Below are positions 7,229 through 15,727 of a stretch of DNA of 64,000 nucleotides, in pieces. The DNA is from Streptomyces sp. CB03234. Lineage in GTDB: Bacteria; Actinomycetota; Actinomycetes; Streptomycetales; Streptomycetaceae. The notes under the pieces are model-generated. The model saw nothing but the letters and a program-made list of their open reading frames with translations, made no database searches and had not been told where the DNA came from. The stretch is from assembly GCF_001905885.1 (NCBI RefSeq), contig NZ_LIYH01000004.1, positions 186,001-250,000 on the forward strand, in the 5' to 3' direction. Within the stretch, counting starts at the first letter, position 1. Each line of letters starts with the position of its first letter. The position numbers and the translations under genes are program-made.

Positions 7229-9584
7229 ATGGCTCACCTCGCACTCCCTTGCCGCGCAGCCACGAGGGCGACCACCAGTTGGCGCGCCCGGCCAGCCGCA
7301 TCACGGCGGGCACCAGCAGGCCCCGTACGACCGTCGCGTCCAGGATGGCGGCCAGCGCCAGTCCCACCCCGACCGCCTTCAGGAAGACGAGGCCCGACGT
7401 CGCCAGCGCCACCATCACCACGGCCAGGATGACGGCCGACCAGGTGAAGAGCCGGGCGGTACGGTCCAGTCCCCGGGCGACCGCCGTCACCGTGTCCGCC
7501 CCCGCCCGGTGCTCCTCGACCATGCGGGACAGCAGCATGCACTCGTAGTCCATGGACAGGCCGAAGGCGACGCAGAACGTCACCACCGGAAGCTGCACGT
7601 CGAGGGAACCCGTCGCCACGAAGTCCCCCACCAGCCACCGCAGATGGCCCTGCTGGAAGACGAAGACCAAGGCGCCGAAGGTCGCACAGAGGCTGAGCGT
7701 GTTCAGCACCAGCGCCTTGACGGCCAGCACGGGCCGCCGGGTCAGCCCCAGGACCAGGGCGAACATGGACGCGCCCACCAGCGTCAGGGCCGGTCCGAGC
7801 CGTTCACCGATCGCCCCGCGTACATCGGCGACCCTCGCGCCGAACCCGCCCACCCAGGCGCGGGCGGGTGCCGGCACGTCCCTGATCGCCTCGACGCGGT
7901 CGGCGGTGGCCGGATCGCCCGGCTCACCGACCGTGGCGACCGACAGGTACGCGCCGTGCGGTGACCCGAAGCGGGCGGCCGACGAGGAGGGACCGGCGAC
8001 GAGCCGTCCCCGCCGGTACGTCCCGGTCGCGGTGTCCACCCGTGCCACCCCGTCCACGGCGGAGACGCGCCGCGCGTAGCGGTCCAGTTCCGCGGTGCGG
8101 GAGCGGGCGTAGAGGCCGGGCAGGGCGACGGTGGTGGCACCGACCGGTGAGTCGGGGAAGTCCTGGCGCAGTGCCGCGCCGACACCTCCGGCGGCGGTGG
8201 CCGCGGGCAGCACCCGGTCGTCGGACATCGCGAACCGGACGTCGGTGAACGGGACGGCCAGCAGCACCAGCAGGCAGGTGACGGGGATCCCCGTCGCCAG
8301 CGGCCGCCGCATCACCGCCAGGGCGATGCGCCCCCAGCCGCCCGTCGGCGTCGTTCTTGTACGGTCCGACGGGGAGCGGCGGCGCCACCGGGCGAACACG
8401 TCCAGGCGGTCGAGCCGGTCGCCGAGCAGCGCGAGCACCGCCGGGAGTACGACCAGACTGCCGACGGCGGCCATGACGGTGACCGCCACGCCCGCGTACC
8501 CGAGCGAGCGCAGCAGCGGGTGCGGGAAGACCAGCAGGGCGGCCATGCTGCACGCCACGGTGGCGGCCGAGAAGGCCACCGCCCGGCCGGCCGTCCGCAG
8601 CGCCGTGTGCAGGGCCTGGGCGGTCACCGCGCCGTTCGCCCGTTCCTCGCGGTACCGGCTGACCAGGAACAGGCTGTAGTCGATCGCGAGGGCGAAGGCC
8701 AGGGCGGTGCCGATGTTGAGCGCGTACACCGAGATCTCGGTGACGTCGGTGAGCCTGCGCAGCAGCGCGGTGGTGCCGAGCGCGGCGAAGACCCCGACGA
8801 GCACGGGCAGCGCGGCGGCCACCAGCGAGCCGAACACCAGCAGCAGGAGCGTCGCGGTGACCGGCAGGGCGACCAGCTCGCTCATCCGGGCGTCGCGGGA
8901 CGCCTGCCGGGCCACCTCCACGCGTGTTGCCGCCTCGCCCCCGGCCGTCACCTCCAGCGGCCCGAACCGTCCGGTCACCTCCGGCACCACGCGCTCGGCG
9001 GTCCTGCCCCGCTCCCGGTCACCCCCACGCAGCCACGCCAGCACCAGCGCGGCCCGCCCGTCCCGCGCCCGGAGGGCCGCGGCGGACCCGCTTGGGCGGC
9101 CGGTGACGGGACCGGTCTCGTGACCCGTTGTCGCGCCCGTCTGCCGGCTGCTTTCCTGGCCGGCCTCCCGGCCCGGCGTCCCGCCAGGCGTCCAGTACGA
9201 CTGCACGCGCGCGACCCCCGGGTCGGCGGCCAGGCGCCGCTCCACCAGACGGGCGGCTGAGACGGCGGCGGGGGCGTCCACGCCACGACGGCCGGGGGCC
9301 TCCGTACGGGCCAGCAGTACGAGATCCGGCCTGCCTGCCAGGAAATCCCTCCGGAGGATCTCCTCCGCGCGCAGCGACTCGGCCCCGGGCGGCACGATGC
9401 CGCCCGAGGACAGGCGGTCGGCCACATCGTGCCCCACCAGTCCGGACAGGGCCATCAGCACGAGCGCGAGTACGGATACGAGATGCCGGTGCCGTACGGC
9501 GAAGGGGACGGGTGAACCGACGGCAACTCCGTCCCCGCTCAGCTGTGGCTCCGGTGTCGGCGTCGGCTTCGTCGTGGTCGGCAT
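7218..9584 (-). CDS. MMPL-family RND transporter
   Basis: A 788-aa membrane protein with the duplicated MMPL/RND layout. A first transmembrane helix near residue 35 (LVSVLALVLMALSGLVG) is followed by an extracellular domain, then five helices with NIGTALAFALAIDYSLFLVSRYREE. The same pattern repeats in the second half with VAFGLSMDYECMLLSRMVEEHRAG. The DYS/DYE aspartates correspond to the proton-relay residues of the family. It probably exports a lipid, siderophore or drug. ATG 9584 has AGGGGAG 7 nt upstream; the frame runs open to 11288 but crosses the divergent FUSC gene, so the extension is not real. It diverges from the FUSC gene; the pair may form one export locus. Confidence 0.9.
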   Translation of the reverse strand: MPTTTKPTPTPEPQLSGDGVAVGSPVPFAVRHRHLVSVLALVLMALSGLVGHDVADRLSSGGIVPPGAESLRAEEILRRDFLAGRPDLVLLARTEAPGRRGVDAPAAVSAARLVERRLAADPGVARVQSYWTPGGTPGREAGQESSRQTGATTGHETGPVTGRPSGSAAALRARDGRAALVLAWLRGGDRERGRTAERVVPEVTGRFGPLEVTAGGEAATRVEVARQASRDARMSELVALPVTATLLLLVFGSLVAAALPVLVGVFAALGTTALLRRLTDVTEISVYALNIGTALAFALAIDYSLFLVSRYREERANGAVTAQALHTALRTAGRAVAFSAATVACSMAALLVFPHPLLRSLGYAGVAVTVMAAVGSLVVLPAVLALLGDRLDRLDVFARWRRRSPSDRTRTTPTGGWGRIALAVMRRPLATGIPVTCLLVLLAVPFTDVRFAMSDDRVLPAATAAGGVGAALRQDFPDSPVGATTVALPGLYARSRTAELDRYARRVSAVDGVARVDTATGTYRRGRLVAGPSSSAARFGSPHGAYLSVATVGEPGDPATADRVEAIRDVPAPARAWVGGFGARVADVRGAIGERLGPALTLVGASMFALVLGLTRRPVLAVKALVLNTLSLCATFGALVFVFQQGHLRWLVGDFVATGSLDVQLPVVTFCVAFGLSMDYECMLLSRMVEEHRAGADTVTAVARGLDRTARLFTWSAVILAVVMVALATSGLVFLKAVGVGLALAAILDATVVRGLLVPAVMRLAGRANWWSPSWLRGKGVRGEPLVR

Positions 9585-9666
9585 GTGCACTCCCCTGGCA
9601 CGGTCCTGATGGTCGGCTCGCTTCCCTCTCCTCATCGACCGGGGCCGCGCCCCACCTTGAGCTGGC

Positions 9667-9716
9667 CCATTGGCACGGTCCATACGTCCGGGCCCTGCGC
9701 ACCCCTGGGCCAATGG
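9667..9716. promoter_or_regulatory. Inverted repeat between MMPL and FUSC genes
   Basis: CCATTGGC at 9667-9674 and GCCAATGG at 9709-9716 form an 8-bp inverted repeat with a 34-nt centre, midway between the divergent start sites. It is a candidate binding site for a regulator of both transporters. No regulator gene is adjacent, so the link is weak. Confidence 0.3.
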
Positions 9717-9778
9717 ACCAGTGGTGCGGGCATGAGTTGAGCCAACGGGCCGGAGGATGGTGTCATGGGGGTGTCGAT

Positions 9779-9806
9779 GGCGCTGCGGATCCCGCGGCGC
9801 CTTTTT
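9779..9806 (+). terminator. Intrinsic terminator/attenuator in the FUSC leader
   Basis: A 10-bp stem (GGCGCTGCGG at 9779-9788 with CCGCGGCGCC at 9792-9801, one U-G pair) closes on the triloop ATC and is followed at once by TTTTT. This is a textbook factor-independent terminator on the plus strand. No plus-strand gene precedes it, so it would stop transcripts that start between the divergent genes before they reach FUSC at 9846. That makes it a candidate attenuator. Confidence 0.7.
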
Positions 9807-9845
9807 CATGCGTGTACGCCGGAAACGTCGAAGGGGCGGGAAACT

Positions 9846-11363
9846 GTGCTGAAGAGGGTGTTCGTGGCTCCGGATCCGGGGCGGCTGCGACTGCGCAGCG
9901 CCGCTCGGGCCGTCCTCGGCATCAGCGTGGCGGTCGCCGTGTGCGGGCTGGCCGGGCTCTCTCTCGCGGCGGCCATCACCGGCGGTCTCGCCGCGCTCCT
10001 CGCGCTCTTCACCGTCACGGACGCCACCGTGCGCAAGCAGGCCGTCACCACCGCCCTGCTGCCCGCCGTCGGGTTCCCGGTGCTCGCCCTCGCCGCCGTC
10101 CTGCACGACCACCCCGTCGCGCGGGACGTGGCCTTCCTGGCCGTCATGGGCGCCGGGGTCTACGTCCGCCGCTGGGGACCGCGCGGACACTCGCTGGGTG
10201 TCTTCGCGTTCATGACGTTCTTCGTGACGCAGTTCCTGCACACCCTGCCCGGCCAGCTCCCCGAGCTGTACGCCGCCGTCGCCCTGTCCCTGCTCTCCTC
10301 CTCGGCGGTCCGCTTCGGCCTGTGGTGCTACGAGCGGCGCCTGACTCCGCCCGCCGTGCAGGCGCCGGACGAGGGCCGGGGGCTGGCCCGCACCACCACG
10401 CGCCAGGCGGTCCAGGCGGTCGTCGGCGGTGCCGTGGCGCTGGTGATCGGCCAGATGCTGTCCGGTGAGCGCTGGTACTGGGCCGTCGGCGCCACCTGGT
10501 GGATCTTCGTCAACACCGCCTCGCGCGGTGAGACGCTCGTACGCGGCTTCCGCAGGGTGCTCGGCACGCTCATCGGCATCGCCGTCGGCCTGGTGGTCGT
10601 CGTCCCGCTGGACGGTGCCGCCGTCCCCACCGCCGTCCTGGTCGGGGCCTGCGTCTTCGGCATCTTCTACACCGCCGCCGTCTCCTACACCTGGATGATG
10701 CTGTCCGTGACGCTGATGGCCGGGGCGCTCTACGGCCTCCTGGGCGTCCTGGACCCGGCCCTGCTCGCGCTGCGTGCCCTGGAGACCGGTGCCGGGGCGC
10801 TCGGCGCGGTGCTGGCCGTGCTCTTCGTGCTGCCCATCACCACCCACGCCACGACGGACGCCTGGATCCAGCGCGCCCTGCGCTGCGTGCACGTCTGCAC
10901 CGCGGAGGCCGCCGCCCGCCTGTCCGGAACCCCGGGCGCCGACCCCTCCCCGCACGTCGCCGAACTGGAGGCCCTCCTCGGCCGCGTACGGCTCTCCCTG
11001 GCCCCGCTCGTGCACCCGCTGAGCCCGCTGCGCGCCCGCAAGGCCCGCGCCCGGCAGGTGCTGGAGCTGCTCGACGCGTGCGCCCGCGAGGTACGGGGCC
11101 TGGCCTCCATCGCGGCGGACCCGGAGGCGTCCCACGACGCCCGGCTGGCCGCCGCGTGCTGGCGCGTGGAGGCGGCCGCCGAAGCGCTCACGACGCCGGA
11201 GAAGGCGCGGGAGGCCCGTACCGCCCCGGCCGACGCCGCGCTGCCCGCTTCGGCGATCCTGACCGAGCCCGCGCTGGCGCACCTGCACAGCCTGGAACGC
11301 GCGCTCACCGCGCTCGCCACCCCGCTGCGCACCTCCCCGCGCGAACCCCTGATCGGCGCGTAA
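9846..11363 (+). CDS. FUSC-family membrane protein (fusaric-acid-resistance type)
   Basis: A 505-aa integral membrane protein. Two blocks of hydrophobic helices (residues 15-150 and 200-330) flank a soluble linker, and the second carries the FUSC signature WYWAVGATWWIFVNTASRGE with GFRRVLGTLIGIAVG. The C-terminal 170 residues are soluble and helical. Related proteins export aromatic acids or stabilise efflux systems. I take GTG 9846 (VLKRVFVAPDPGRLRLRSA, purine-rich AAGGGGCGGG upstream). An in-frame ATG at 9765 with GGAGG is possible, but the codons between include the U-tract hairpin and have poor GC3. A 14-codon Arg/Lys-rich frame (9808-9852) overlaps this start. Confidence 0.86.
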   Translation: MLKRVFVAPDPGRLRLRSAARAVLGISVAVAVCGLAGLSLAAAITGGLAALLALFTVTDATVRKQAVTTALLPAVGFPVLALAAVLHDHPVARDVAFLAVMGAGVYVRRWGPRGHSLGVFAFMTFFVTQFLHTLPGQLPELYAAVALSLLSSSAVRFGLWCYERRLTPPAVQAPDEGRGLARTTTRQAVQAVVGGAVALVIGQMLSGERWYWAVGATWWIFVNTASRGETLVRGFRRVLGTLIGIAVGLVVVVPLDGAAVPTAVLVGACVFGIFYTAAVSYTWMMLSVTLMAGALYGLLGVLDPALLALRALETGAGALGAVLAVLFVLPITTHATTDAWIQRALRCVHVCTAEAAARLSGTPGADPSPHVAELEALLGRVRLSLAPLVHPLSPLRARKARARQVLELLDACAREVRGLASIAADPEASHDARLAAACWRVEAAAEALTTPEKAREARTAPADAALPASAILTEPALAHLHSLERALTALATPLRTSPREPLIGA

Positions 11364-11381
11364 GGCCGAACCCCGACCTGC

Positions 11382-11397
11382 CTTGGTCTAGACCTGC
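11382..11397. promoter_or_regulatory. DasR-like operator (dre site)
   Basis: The 16-mer CTTGGTCTAGACCTGC holds the perfect palindrome GGTCTAGACC. Its central 11 bases equal those of the published DasR consensus ACTGGTCTAGACCACT. It lies 45 bp before the GTG of the lactonase-like gene. DasR is the GntR/HutC regulator of N-acetylglucosamine use in streptomycetes. The match is seen; binding is inferred. Confidence 0.65.
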
Positions 11398-11441
11398 TAG
11401 CGTCGGGTGCGCACCGGGCTCGGCAGGCGGAGAGGGGCAGC

Positions 11442-12503
11442 GTGGTGGCTGACGAGGCACGGCAGAGCGGCGGTCGGGCCTACATCGGCTCGTTCACCTC
11501 GGCGGGCGGACGCGGCGTCGTCGCGGCCGCCGTGGACCGGACGACGGGCGCGCTGACCGTCACGGGCGCGTCCGACGCGGTCGCGGACCCGTCCTTCCTG
11601 GTGACCGCGCCCGGCGGCGACCTGCTGTACGCGGCCGGCGAGACCGAGGAGGGCACCGTCGCGGCCTTCGACGTCACGGGGCCCGCGCCCCGGCTGCTCG
11701 GCGCCCCCGCCCCGGTGGGCGGTGCGCATCCGACCCACTTGGCGCTCGCCCACGGACACGTCCTCACCGCCAACTACGGCTCCGGCGGCGTGAGCGTCCT
11801 GCCGCTGGGCCCGGACGGCGCGCCGAAGCCCGCCGCCAGGGTGCTGCGGCACCGGGGCGCGGGCCCGCACCCGGACCGGCAGGCCGGCCCGCACGCCCAC
11901 CAGGTGGTGCCCGCCCCCGGCGGCCGCTGGCTGCTGGCCGTGGACCTCGGGACCGACTCCGTACACGTCTGCGCCCTCGACCCCTCGACGGGCGAACCGG
12001 CACCGCACGGCGAGACCGCGCTGCGCCCGGGCAGCGGCCCGCGCCACCTCGCCTTCCACCCGTCCGGCAGCCACGTCTACGTCCTCGCCGAACTCGCCCC
12101 CACGCTCACCGTCTGCCGCTGGAACCCCGCCACGGGCACCCTCGCACCCTTGGGCGAGACGGCCGTCCTGCCGAGGGAGCCGGACACGGAGGCCGTGAAC
12201 CACCCCTCCGGGATCGTCGCGTCGCCCGACGGGCGGTTCCTGTGGGCGGCGGTGCGCGGTGGCGACACCATCGCCGTCCTGGCGCTCGACGACACCCGGG
12301 AACGGCCCCGCCTGGTCGCCACCGTCCCGTGCGGCGGGCACTGGCCCCGGGACCTCGCCCTGCACCCGGAGGGACGGCGGCTGTACGTGGCCAACGAGCG
12401 CTCCGGCGACGTCACGTGGTTCGACATCGACCCCGCGACAGGAGTGCCGAGCCGGGCGGGCGCCATCCAGGCCCCGGCGGCGTCCTGCGTGGCCTTCGCC
12501 TGA
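11442..12503 (+). CDS. Lactonase family beta-propeller (6-phosphogluconolactonase-like)
   Basis: A 353-aa protein of the PF10282 seven-bladed propeller family. Repeating blade motifs are visible: YIGSFTSAGGRGV, DPSFLVTAPGGDLLYAAGE, HPTHLALAHGHVLTANYGSG, GPRHLAFHPSGSHVYVLAEL, HPSGIVASPDGRFLWAAVRG and WPRDLALHPEGRRLYVANERSG. Family members hydrolyse 6-phosphogluconolactone or other lactones; some have no known activity. No signal peptide. GTG 11442 has AGAGGGG 5 nt upstream. A DasR-like operator precedes it, pointing to aminosugar-dependent control. A strong hairpin follows the stop. Confidence 0.88.
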   Translation: MVADEARQSGGRAYIGSFTSAGGRGVVAAAVDRTTGALTVTGASDAVADPSFLVTAPGGDLLYAAGETEEGTVAAFDVTGPAPRLLGAPAPVGGAHPTHLALAHGHVLTANYGSGGVSVLPLGPDGAPKPAARVLRHRGAGPHPDRQAGPHAHQVVPAPGGRWLLAVDLGTDSVHVCALDPSTGEPAPHGETALRPGSGPRHLAFHPSGSHVYVLAELAPTLTVCRWNPATGTLAPLGETAVLPREPDTEAVNHPSGIVASPDGRFLWAAVRGGDTIAVLALDDTRERPRLVATVPCGGHWPRDLALHPEGRRLYVANERSGDVTWFDIDPATGVPSRAGAIQAPAASCVAFA

Positions 12504-12520
12504 GACGTACGGGAACGGAA

Positions 12521-12555
12521 AGGGCCCGCACCGGACGTCTGCCGGCGCGGGCCCT
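12521..12555. terminator. Bidirectional terminator hairpin
   Basis: AGGGCCCGC and GCGGGCCCT pair perfectly over 9 bp, with an inner CGG/CCG, between the convergent lactonase and sirohydrochlorin chelatase genes. It can serve both transcripts. Confidence 0.65.
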
Positions 12556-12573
12556 CCGTACGGCTCGGGCCGG

Positions 12574-13494
12574 TCAGCGAACCGGAGCCCCCGACGGCTG
12601 CGGCGCGATGCCCAGCGTCGTCGTGTACTGCGACAGCACCAGCTTGCCGACCGCCGGGTACGCGCCCAGCGGCTCGGCCACCGGGCAGTCCGCCGCCTTC
12701 GCGGCGTCGTCCAGCAGGCCCTCGGCCAGCTCCGGGCCGATCAGGTACGGCGCGAGCGCCAGCTGCGCCGAGCCGGAGCCGCGCAGCTGCTCGGCGACGG
12801 CCGCCACCGAGCCCTCCTGGTCCAGTCCCGCCGCCATCACCGGGACGGCCAGCCGCGCGGCCAGCAGCATGCCGGTGATCCCGGCCGCCTGCACGGCCTC
12901 CTCGCCGCCCACCGTGGCGAGGACGATGCCGTCGGCCGCCGTGGCGACCGTGAACAGCCGCGCCCGGTCGGCGCGGGCCAGCCCCGCCTCGGACAGGCGC
13001 ACGTGCAGCGCCTCCGCGAGCAGGGGGTGCGGACCCAGTACGTCGGTCAGCTCGGCGGCCGCGCCGCTCTCCTCGACGGCCTGCCGTATGCGGTCCGTCA
13101 GGGCGCTGTCGGGACCCGCGAGGAGCGGGACCACCACGGCGGCCGGGCCCTCGGGCTCGGCGACCTCACGGCCGGCGGCCCTGGCGAGCTCGTACCGCTC
13201 GACACGCAGCGCGGCGGCCCGCTCCAGGACGGCCGAGAGCGTGGGGTACTCGGAGTTGTCGCCGTCCAGGAAACCGATCGCGGCCTCCAGGCCGGGCAGC
13301 TCGGAACGAGCGATGCTCACGACCTCTTCGGCCAGGCTGCGGACAGCGGCGGAAGGGGCACCGGGAACGGCGAGAACGAGCGCGGGCGCGCCCTCGGGGG
13401 CCGCCACGGGTTCAGGGCGACGGTGCCGCCCGGACTGTCGGGGTCGCGGCATTCGTACAGGCAGGCCGGAAGCGGGCCCAGTGGGGGAGCTCAT
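12574..13494 (-). CDS. Sirohydrochlorin chelatase (CbiX/SirB-like)
   Basis: A 306-aa soluble protein resembling the two-domain class II chelatases seen next to sulfite or nitrite reduction genes in streptomycetes. The N-terminal half has ALVLAVPGAPSAAVRSLAEE, where the usual HG is replaced by VPG, and AAVVVPLLAGPDSALTDRI. The C-terminal half has LATVGGEEAVQAAGITGML and ALAPYLIGPELAEGLL. The role would be iron insertion into sirohydrochlorin to make sirohaem. Conserved metal-binding histidines are hard to place, so catalysis is not certain. Start ATG 13494 (MSSPTGPASGLPVRMPRPR); a longer frame to 13776 crosses the neighbouring gene. Confidence 0.75.
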   Translation of the reverse strand: MSSPTGPASGLPVRMPRPRQSGRHRRPEPVAAPEGAPALVLAVPGAPSAAVRSLAEEVVSIARSELPGLEAAIGFLDGDNSEYPTLSAVLERAAALRVERYELARAAGREVAEPEGPAAVVVPLLAGPDSALTDRIRQAVEESGAAAELTDVLGPHPLLAEALHVRLSEAGLARADRARLFTVATAADGIVLATVGGEEAVQAAGITGMLLAARLAVPVMAAGLDQEGSVAAVAEQLRGSGSAQLALAPYLIGPELAEGLLDDAAKAADCPVAEPLGAYPAVGKLVLSQYTTTLGIAPQPSGAPVR

Positions 13495-13535
13495 GGCCCG
13501 GCATGCTACTGGCTCTACCTGCTCCGACGCTTGGG

Positions 13536-13557
13536 GAGGGCCCGGTCGGGCGCCCTC
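13536..13557 (-). terminator. Hairpin after the BadF-type kinase gene
   Basis: GAGGGC (13536-13541) and GCCCTC (13552-13557) form a GC-rich hairpin just past the stop of the kinase gene on the minus strand. No T-run. Confidence 0.4.
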
Positions 13558-13564
13558 TGTCCGG

Positions 13565-14773
13565 CTATGTCCCATGCGTACGTTCCTCATGGATGATGTC
13601 CAGCATGCCCGGCTCGCGAGGCAGCCGGAGCGTGTCCGTGGCGAGGGCCGCCGCGACGGCGAGCGAGCCGGCCAGCGGGTCCCCGGCGGCGGGCACCGTC
13701 CGCGCGTACGGAAGCTGCTTTGCCAGCTGGTCTCGCAGGGGTACGAGGAGCGGGTCGCCCATCCGGAACAGGCCACCGGTCAGGGCCACTTCCGGGCCGC
13801 CCTCCCGGCTGTCCGCCGGGCTGTCCGCCGGGCCGTCCTCCGGCCTCTGCTGCGGACCGTCTTCCGAACTGTCTTCCGGGCCGTCTTGGGGACTCTGCTC
13901 CGGGCCGTCTTGGGGGCTTTTGTCCGGGCCGTCTTCCGGGCCGTCTTCCGGGCTCTGCCCCGGGCCGTCGCCGGGTGGGCAGACGGCGGCTGCCGCCTCG
14001 GCGATGTGCCGGGCGGCCAGCGCCAGGATGCCGGCTGACACCGGGTCGCCACCCGTGGCGCACCGGGCCACCTCGGGCGCGAACGAGGCGAGGACGGCAG
14101 GCCGGTCGGCGCGCGGGTAGAGCCGGCCCGGCAGCGTCGCCGGGGGCCCGAACACCGCCTCGACGCGCTCCAGCAGCGCCGCCGAGCCGCCGCGCCGCCC
14201 GTCATGGGCGCGCATGGCCGCCTCCAGTCCGGCGCGGCCGATCCACGCCCCGCTGCCGCAGTCGCCCAGCAGGTGCCCCCAGCCGTCCGCGCGGCGCCAG
14301 CGGGACAGGTCCGTGCCGAGCGCGATCAGGCCGGTGCCCGCCGCGACGACCGCCCCGGGCCGCTGCCCGAGCGCCCCGGCGTACGCGGTGACCGCGTCGG
14401 CGGCCAGCGCGAGCCGGCCCGCGCCGAGCGAGCGCCGCAGCGCCTCCGGCAGCGTGGCGCGCAACTCGTCGCCGAGCGTCGCCATCCCGGCCGCCCCGAC
14501 CGCCACCGCCGCGAGCCGGTCGGCCCCGGCGCGCCGGAGCAGCCCCTCGGCGGCGGGCACCAGCCGTTCCAGCAGATGCCCCGCGTCGATCCCGCCGGCC
14601 CCGGTCCGCACCGGCTCCCAGAACACCACGCTCTCGGCGGCACGTACGCCGCCCTCGGTACCGACCACGGCACCGACCTCGTCGGCGCCGCCGTGGCGCA
14701 GTACGGGCGCGAGCGCGATGCGCAGCCCCGACCCGCCGGAGTCGACCCCCAGCACCCACGCGCCGGCGCTCAT
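13565..14773 (-). CDS. BadF/BadG-type ATPase, N-acetylglucosamine kinase-like, with repeat insertion
   Basis: A 402-aa ASKHA-fold kinase. The phosphate-1 loop is VLGVDSGGSGLRIALAP near residue 7. Phosphate-2 is VVAAGTGLIALGTDL, followed by GWGHLLGDCGSGAWIGRAGLEAAMRA. The adenosine loop is VALTGGLF near residue 336. These fit the BadF/NagK family that phosphorylates N-acetylglucosamine or a related sugar. Between AAAAVCPPGDG and EVALTGGLF lies a 55-60-residue insert built of DGPE/DSPQ-type units that is not part of the fold. Start ATG 14773 has GAGAGG upstream. Confidence 0.85.
   Translation of the reverse strand: MSAGAWVLGVDSGGSGLRIALAPVLRHGGADEVGAVVGTEGGVRAAESVVFWEPVRTGAGGIDAGHLLERLVPAAEGLLRRAGADRLAAVAVGAAGMATLGDELRATLPEALRRSLGAGRLALAADAVTAYAGALGQRPGAVVAAGTGLIALGTDLSRWRRADGWGHLLGDCGSGAWIGRAGLEAAMRAHDGRRGGSAALLERVEAVFGPPATLPGRLYPRADRPAVLASFAPEVARCATGGDPVSAGILALAARHIAEAAAAVCPPGDGPGQSPEDGPEDGPDKSPQDGPEQSPQDGPEDSSEDGPQQRPEDGPADSPADSREGGPEVALTGGLFRMGDPLLVPLRDQLAKQLPYARTVPAAGDPLAGSLAVAAALATDTLRLPREPGMLDIIHEERTHGT
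13798..13975. repeat. 12-bp degenerate tandem repeat inside the kinase gene
   Basis: About fourteen imperfect copies of a unit like CCGGGCCGTCTT (plus strand) lie in frame inside the BadF-type kinase gene and encode Gly-Pro-Glu-Asp/Ser-Pro-Gln-Asp runs. Length is a multiple of three, so the gene stays open. Such arrays expand or shrink by slippage. Confidence 0.8.
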
Positions 14774-14956
14774 ACGGCGCCTCTCGGCCGCCCGCTCCCC
14801 GGCTGCTCCGGGGCGCCGCGCCGTTCCGGTCCGTCCACGGGGCGCTTCATGGAAGCCACCGTATCGCCCGGACCGCCGGGTCAGCGGGCAGGACCGACGT
14901 GAGCGGCTTGCTCGGGCGTTCGGAGCGCAGGTGGTGGGCCGGTAGGGTGACGTGCC

Positions 14957-15634
14957 GTGGCAGCACGACCGTTGAAAGAAATCGTCGAGCCGGGGTGGGC
15001 GGACGCCCTCGCGCCGGTGGCCGAACGCATCGCCGGGATGGGCGACTTCCTCCGTACGGAGATCGCCGCCGGGCGTACCTATCTGCCGGCCGGACCGCAC
15101 GTGCTGCGGGCGTTCCAGCAGCCGTTCCACGAGGTGCGGGTCCTGATCGTCGGACAGGACCCGTACCCGACGCCCGGCCACGCGGTGGGGCTGAGCTTCT
15201 CCGTGGCGCCCGAGGTGCGGCCGTTGCCGGGCAGCCTGGAGAACATCTTCCGGGAGATGAACTCGGACCTGGGGCTGCCCCGGCCGTCCAACGGAGACCT
15301 GACGCCGTGGACCCGGCAGGGGGTGCTGCTGCTGAACAGGGCGCTGACCACCGCGCCGCGCAAGCCGGCCGCGCACCGTGGCAAGGGGTGGGAGGAGGTG
15401 ACCGAGCAGGCCATCAAGGCGCTCGTGGCACGCGGCAAGCCGCTGGTGTCCGTGCTGTGGGGACGGGACGCCCGCAACCTCCGTCCGCTGCTCGGTGACC
15501 TTCCGGCGATCGAGTCGGCGCATCCGTCCCCCATGTCCGCCGACCGGGGCTTCTTCGGCTCGCGGCCGTTCAGCCGTACGAACGAGCTGCTGGTCCGGCA
15601 GGGCGCGCAGCCGATCGACTGGCGGCTGCCGTAA
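14957..15634 (+). CDS. ung: Uracil-DNA glycosylase, family 1
   Basis: A 225-aa base-excision-repair enzyme that removes uracil from DNA. The water-activating loop GQDPYP is at residues 66-71 with the catalytic Asp68. The uracil-specificity block LLLNRALT is at 124-131, and the DNA-intercalation loop HPSPMSADRGF starts at 189 with the catalytic His. Length and motif order match the Ung family exactly. GTG 14957 is preceded by a weak GTAGGG. It stands alone between minus-strand neighbours. Confidence 0.96.
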   Translation: MAARPLKEIVEPGWADALAPVAERIAGMGDFLRTEIAAGRTYLPAGPHVLRAFQQPFHEVRVLIVGQDPYPTPGHAVGLSFSVAPEVRPLPGSLENIFREMNSDLGLPRPSNGDLTPWTRQGVLLLNRALTTAPRKPAAHRGKGWEEVTEQAIKALVARGKPLVSVLWGRDARNLRPLLGDLPAIESAHPSPMSADRGFFGSRPFSRTNELLVRQGAQPIDWRLP

Positions 15635-15727
15635 CGCGGCCGCTGGGCGGTTGGGCATGCGGCCGTCCAAGGGGCGGTCCGGGCGGTGGTCCGGGCGGTC
15701 CGTGGCGCGTTCTTCCGTGTCCGCGGT

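Noticed and set aside
7218..11288. A 1356-codon minus-strand frame extending the MMPL gene to 11288
   Set aside because: It crosses the divergent FUSC gene; a good ribosome site and natural N-terminus are found at ATG 9584.
13798..13975. CRISPR-like spacing of the short repeats in the kinase gene
   Set aside because: Units are contiguous 12-mers in a coding frame without spacers, and no cas genes are present.
13565..15670. A 701-codon minus-strand frame extending the BadF kinase
   Set aside because: The upstream part is antisense to ung; the kinase fold starts at ATG 14773.
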